Shown here in pieces: positions 59,901 through 64,000 of a stretch of DNA of 64,000 nucleotides (position 1 is its first letter; each line of letters starts with the position of its first letter). Both the position numbers and the translations under genes were made by a program. Under the pieces are notes generated by a model. The model searched no databases and was not told the origin of the DNA. It saw nothing but the letters and a program-made list of their open reading frames with translations. This DNA is from Byssochlamys sp. IMV 00236 (Eukaryota > Ascomycota > Eurotiomycetes > Eurotiales > Thermoascaceae). The stretch is from the NCBI GenBank assembly GCA_001931875.2, contig MSJH02000805.1, positions 124,001 to 188,000 of the forward strand. Direction: 5' to 3'.

Positions 59901-60715
59901 CTCTGGATCATCTGAAATTAGACTATGTCTCATGCTCTTAATCTATGGAATCTCACCTTGATCATTAGCTTCGCGGCGTTGCGATCCTTCTGATATGCCG
60001 CCCTCTTGAACTGCAGCATGATCTGCCGGTCTATCTCTGGACGTCTCAGCAGACGTAGTTGCATAAACCTCGTCGCGAGGTTTAGAAGTGTCTCTCTGTT
60101 CGTCACGAGGTGGGATCGCTGGAAGGGATTTATCCAATTTTATCCCAGGAGGATTTCTCTTCGTCTGCTGAGTGGTGGTCTTCTTTTTACGTCGCCGTTG
60201 CATGAGTGACTCATGACAATCCATGCAGAATATCCCCTGAGATGTGCGCGCATATCGCAAGTTCTCGATGCGCTTCTTACAATTGCGGCATTTGAAGCAA
60301 TTCGCACAGAAGGCTTGGTCGCCCGTCAGGATGGCGAGGTCTTCAATCTTGTTACCACATGAACTGCAACTGTAGGTACAGTTGTTGCAAATCAGGGATC
60401 CATCTCCCAGCAAAAGAAGGTGTGCGTCGGAATCGAGAAGGGTGCCACATGTGTTACAGCGGAAACAGTCAATATGCCATCTATTTCCAGCTTCGGGGAT
60501 TGTCAGTTGCTTGAACATAACGTCAAGAGGGAGGCTCTACTCACCTAACTCAAAAGCCTTGCCTTCCTCGAGAATCTGCAAAGACAATGTCAGTCACGTT
60601 TGCGGTAGAGGGTCGACCTTCTCCCAAACAATCATACCTCTCCACATCCTTTACATGGGAAGGGGACATCCTCCTGATCCATAGGAGATTCAGGGTAACC
60701 GGCCGGCGACTCCAT
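56934..60715 (-). CDS. LIM-domain RhoGAP (Rga1/Rga2 type), 6 exons
   Basis: Exons 60715-60638, 60575-60545, 60490-59957, 59911-57644, 57586-57491 and 57433-56934 give 1168 aa with every junction in frame. Two LIM zinc domains lie at about 21-75 and 80-130 (CKGCGE, then HIDCFRC, CNNC, CSSCG, CFKCRNC, CMDC). A very long disordered Ser/Pro/Arg region follows, then a coiled coil around EALKTS and LERDQKIAELEGALKAT, and a basic patch FNWKKGGQN. The C-terminal RhoGAP begins GLFGVDLE, with the catalytic Arg finger in GIYRKSG. Two LIM plus RhoGAP matches yeast Rga1/Rga2, which inactivate Cdc42 at growth sites; a polarity role is expected. Alternative names cannot be settled by reading. Confidence 0.95.
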
Positions 60716-63700
60716 CTTTGGCTGTTCTGCCCTGTCTTCTGTTTTGTCTGTGTCCTGACAGGTGTTCGTTTCCTTCTTGGTGCTTGATCACTTCCTAGGC
60801 ACGCCTTAGGAGACGCGGCTAATGGGATCACGTTTATGAGGAACCGGTTCCAGGAAGCATTCGAGATACTAGCAACCGGAAGCGAAGGCAGGGAGGAAGA
60901 CCGCAAGTTTGTCGAAGACAAGCGTTCGTACGAGGGCAGGTTCCGGAGTGCTGAGCTAGAGGCGCGCAATGTCGAGTGAAGGGAGACCCGCCAACAACAC
61001 CGGTAAAGATACAGACAGTGCGATTGGCACCGGGAGAGGGGTCCTGCGGCCAGGTGCTTTATGCGATGTGATCATGAAACCTAAGAAACAGAGAGAGGTC
61101 AGGTTTGTACCAACAAAAAAAATTGCAAGCCGATAGGTGAACCAGTTCACGTCCGGACTCTGGGAGATGTGAGAACGTGACAAGACCCCTCTGGAGCGTC
61201 CCGCGGGTCTCTCAACCACAGACCATGGACCGGGGGACGTGTTACTGAAGAGCGATGACACTGGCAGGGACACAGTATGCGGAAAGGACCGGGGATGCCC
61301 TTACAATCGACATAAAGGGAAGATGTTTCGGGGAACCCAAGGGAGCGGCGCGCGGTGGTTCGGCTTCTGGTCCCTCGATGCGACACCAGAAGGTGCAGGT
61401 CCGGTCTGTTTCGAGCCTCACACCACAGCGCTTCCGGATCCAAGGGAAGCTTTGCAAGGTGAGGATCGTCCTGTATCGGAGATCGCAGAGGGATGGCAAG
61501 CAGGTTGCTCGTGTCTGGAGCGATATCGTGTGGGGGAGGGAGGAACAGGGAAAGGAGACAAGAAGGATGATGAATTGGCAACAGTCGGCCACGAACCAGC
61601 GGTTGAGTCTGGACTCTCACCCCGGTCAAGAGCAGAGCACCCAACCCGACAAGCAGAGGGCGTCGCAAGCCACCACGAGCCGCAACGAGGGGGAATTGAC
61701 CGCCAGAGCAGGAGGTTCTGATTCGCACTTACAGAAAAGGACTTTCTGTTGTAGAGAGTACACCACTTTGTTGCTAACAGTGGAGCGGTTTCAAGGTTGG
61801 ACAACGAACGTGCTGCCGGCCCACTTGCGTACCACCAGAGACGCTCAGACCGCAGTCTCTCTTCTCCTCTCAGTGTTGTTATTGTTGTTGAAACTAGATC
61901 GTTAAGGAGAGGCGGAAAAAGGGATTATCACCGGCCAGATGAAAAAGGCCCTGTTGGCGACAACACCGCAGCCTTCCGCCGACCTAAGAATATTTAGAAA
62001 TGGATAACTATGCGCGCCCCCCGACAGTTGGTCTCTCCGTAATGCCAGGGGCCGGCTGGTCAAAGCGCGCGTGCTGTCTAGCTAACGAGAGCTGGTCTGA
62101 GTTGAGTGGAATGCGGTCCTCTCAGTCGTTGGCGTGCGCAATAATAGGCAGCGGTAGGGGATGCACCGGCGTCAGACTATGGGCCCGTCGCTGGCGCGGA
62201 GATCACAGGAGTATCTGACCACCCGTGCCTGGACCAGAGGCCAATAATAATAATGACAGCCAGAGCGTCTCTGAGTCTGAGATAAAGCTGGATTGCTTTT
62301 ATTATTATTGTCTTGTCTTGTTTTGCTTTGCTTCCACAGCGTCCGCAACGGAAACGCGGAAGCGACGGCAGACTGGTCTGTAATAAGGACCAAAGCAGGA
62401 GAGAAGTAAAGAAGAAAAAAAAAAAAGAGATAGTGCTCGATTCCAGAGAAGGATTCACTATTGATTTTCCCCCGGCTTCTGGGGACAAGTCGTCGAAGGA
62501 ACAGGAATGTCGTTAGGGAGAAGAAGACGGGACCTTCGCGATGGGCAGAATGTTGCGCCTTCAAGCCTCACGTGGGCGCCTCTGCAACTTTCTTTTCTCT
62601 ATTATGCCGACCGGTGGATGCTGGAATGAACCACAGCGACAATTGATATGAATGCCATTATTGTTCCGTTTCAGCTTCGAAGGTTAGGTTACTGAAATCC
62701 TCTCGATGGTCTTGACCCTTAGTGGACCCGAGCTCTGTTCTGTTCGTGGCGGTGGACCCGGAGGCGTCGTGGACAGAGACGTTAATTGTGTATTTCTCCT
62801 TGTTCACCTTTGAGACAACAGGCGGTCGACCGTGTCTTGGGCTGACCCTTTCCATGGGCGAATTTCCCGCGGAACCAATGAACAATCGGATTGGCGATGG
62901 ACGAGAAATACTGATGTTCTGAAGACATGGGAAGAGGCCAGCTGAGATAATACTACCCATGCACAACCTTGAATCCTCAGGCCTAGTCTAGCTAGCTAGA
63001 TGTTGCTGTTGACGCAGGAACCATCTTACGGCGCATCGCTACGTTGCATTATTCTCGTCGAGATCTCGCGACGCCAGGCGCAGCACTTGCAGCCCGTGGA
63101 TCGCAGCGTTGGCCATTTGGGACCTGACCGAGGGCGCCTATGTGCCTCTAGTTCCAACCGTCGCATCATGCCCGAAACGGTAAGCTAAATGAAAGCGCGT
63201 TCAGCCCTCGCGGCTTCAGGGGGATCTGGCGCGACTCCAGACTCCATACGGAGTATTATACGCCATCGTGGATGCTTGCACGAGGCGGCACGCTGGTGTC
63301 AATGACTATCGGCCACTAAGGAGTCGATGCAGGGACACAGAGACGAATCTACCAGGATCATTCACTCCTACTCTCGACTCGATCATCCTCGTGCCCTTTT
63401 ACCATTCTGTCTGTACTCCGGCTTTCCTCTCTTCGAACAATCCATGGATTCTAGCGCAAGGAACCTGAAACTATAATCACGTGTAACAACATACTTTAAC
63501 AGGCGACCCTTTCAATGGCGATCCCAATCCCACCTCGAATATATATGTGGCAAGCTGAAGGGACGGCCCGGACGGTTACAGGGCGCTTTATTGGGATACC
63601 AGGCTCTAGGTTGGCCGATTCGCGTTGCCGTACGAGTCGTGCTTCAGCTCCAGATCTGAGCTGGCATTGGAATCGGACATTGGAATCGGATAGGTTAGTT

Positions 63701-64000
63701 ATTCAAGCTGCCAAGGCCCGTTGATAATATCGCTTGAGAGTCGCCAGGACTTGTATACACTCCGTACTTGGTTGCATTCTCTCTTCGATGTTGTCTCCTC
63801 ATACAACAACGCTATCATCCTCGTCTGTGATGATATACCAATAACGCCCCTAGGTTCTATGAGTGTAGTGTGTAGTACAAGCAATGTGCCAAGTTACATA
63901 GTTTTCAGCGCTAGCCCCGGTTCGAATGGGTTATTGCCCGGAAGGGCTCTCTTGATAACCCTTACTTCTCGGGGGATCAGCATAAAAGAACATCTTAAAA
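60716..64000. other. 3.3-kb upstream/intergenic region, no supported gene
   Basis: Several overlapping frames on both strands at 61150-61905 (up to 216 codons) are Arg/Ser/Gly-rich, mutually antisense and featureless. They look like by-products of a GC-rich segment, probably the long 5' leader and promoter of the RhoGAP gene. From 62.2 to 64.0 kb there are only short frames. Confidence 0.4.

Noticed and set aside
61147..61905. Overlapping frames of 193 and 216 codons on both strands upstream of the RhoGAP gene
   Set aside because: Mutually antisense, Arg/Ser-rich, no domains or splice logic. Probably a GC-rich leader.
63900..63960. GGTTCGAAT stretch resembling a tRNA T-loop
   Set aside because: No acceptor or anticodon stems can be paired around it.

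Overview
The window is nuclear DNA of a filamentous ascomycete, most likely an Aspergillus or a close relative in the Eurotiales. Genes are interrupted by short (about 45-110 nt) spliceosomal introns with GTRNGT donors and CTAAC-like branch sites. 5S rRNA genes are dispersed single copies. The gene set is also typical of the group: aspergillopepsin-type glutamic peptidase, PhyB-type acid phosphatase/phytase, DASH Ask1, LIM-RhoGAP, and fungal rhodopsin-domain and P450 families. The species call is inference. Exon coordinates were built by hand from splice signals and reading-frame continuity.

Layout. 0-4 kb: a short-chain dehydrogenase, a secreted glutamic peptidase and a 5'-truncated gene remnant lying next to a 5S rRNA gene. 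4-7.7 kb: gene-poor, with two tRNA genes, one carrying a long intron. 7.7-16.7 kb: two small secreted or membrane proteins, an orphan Trp-rich protein, Mediator subunit 27 with a zinc-binding C-terminus in a separate exon, and a divergent calmodulin built from six exons. 17-34 kb: sparse, with an HNH-type protein, a secreted phytase/acid phosphatase, a disordered protein, a small Ser-rich protein and a TMEM14 protein. 34-52 kb: an accessory-looking stretch with catalase-peroxidase (katG), a DUF4419 protein, a second 5S gene identical to the first, an intact P450 divergent from a GrpB-fold protein, a small Cys-rich secreted peptide, the remains of a terpene synthase and a P450, a GMC oxidoreductase and a rhodopsin-domain membrane protein. 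52.8-61 kb: a housekeeping block with a single-pass membrane protein, the kinetochore protein Ask1 and a LIM/RhoGAP regulator. The last 3 kb holds no gene I can support.

The most notable content is at 45.1-48.2 kb. A terpene synthase relic and a P450 relic lie head-to-tail on the minus strand, broken by frameshifts, nonsense codons and an inserted block. They sit beside an inverted duplication and one arm of a roughly 130-bp inverted repeat. The other arm lies 10.6 kb away at 37.2 kb, next to DUF4419 and 5S. The intact P450, GMC oxidoreductase and small peptide lie within or beside this interval. It looks like a decayed and rearranged terpenoid locus, but no functional link between the surviving genes is shown by the sequence.
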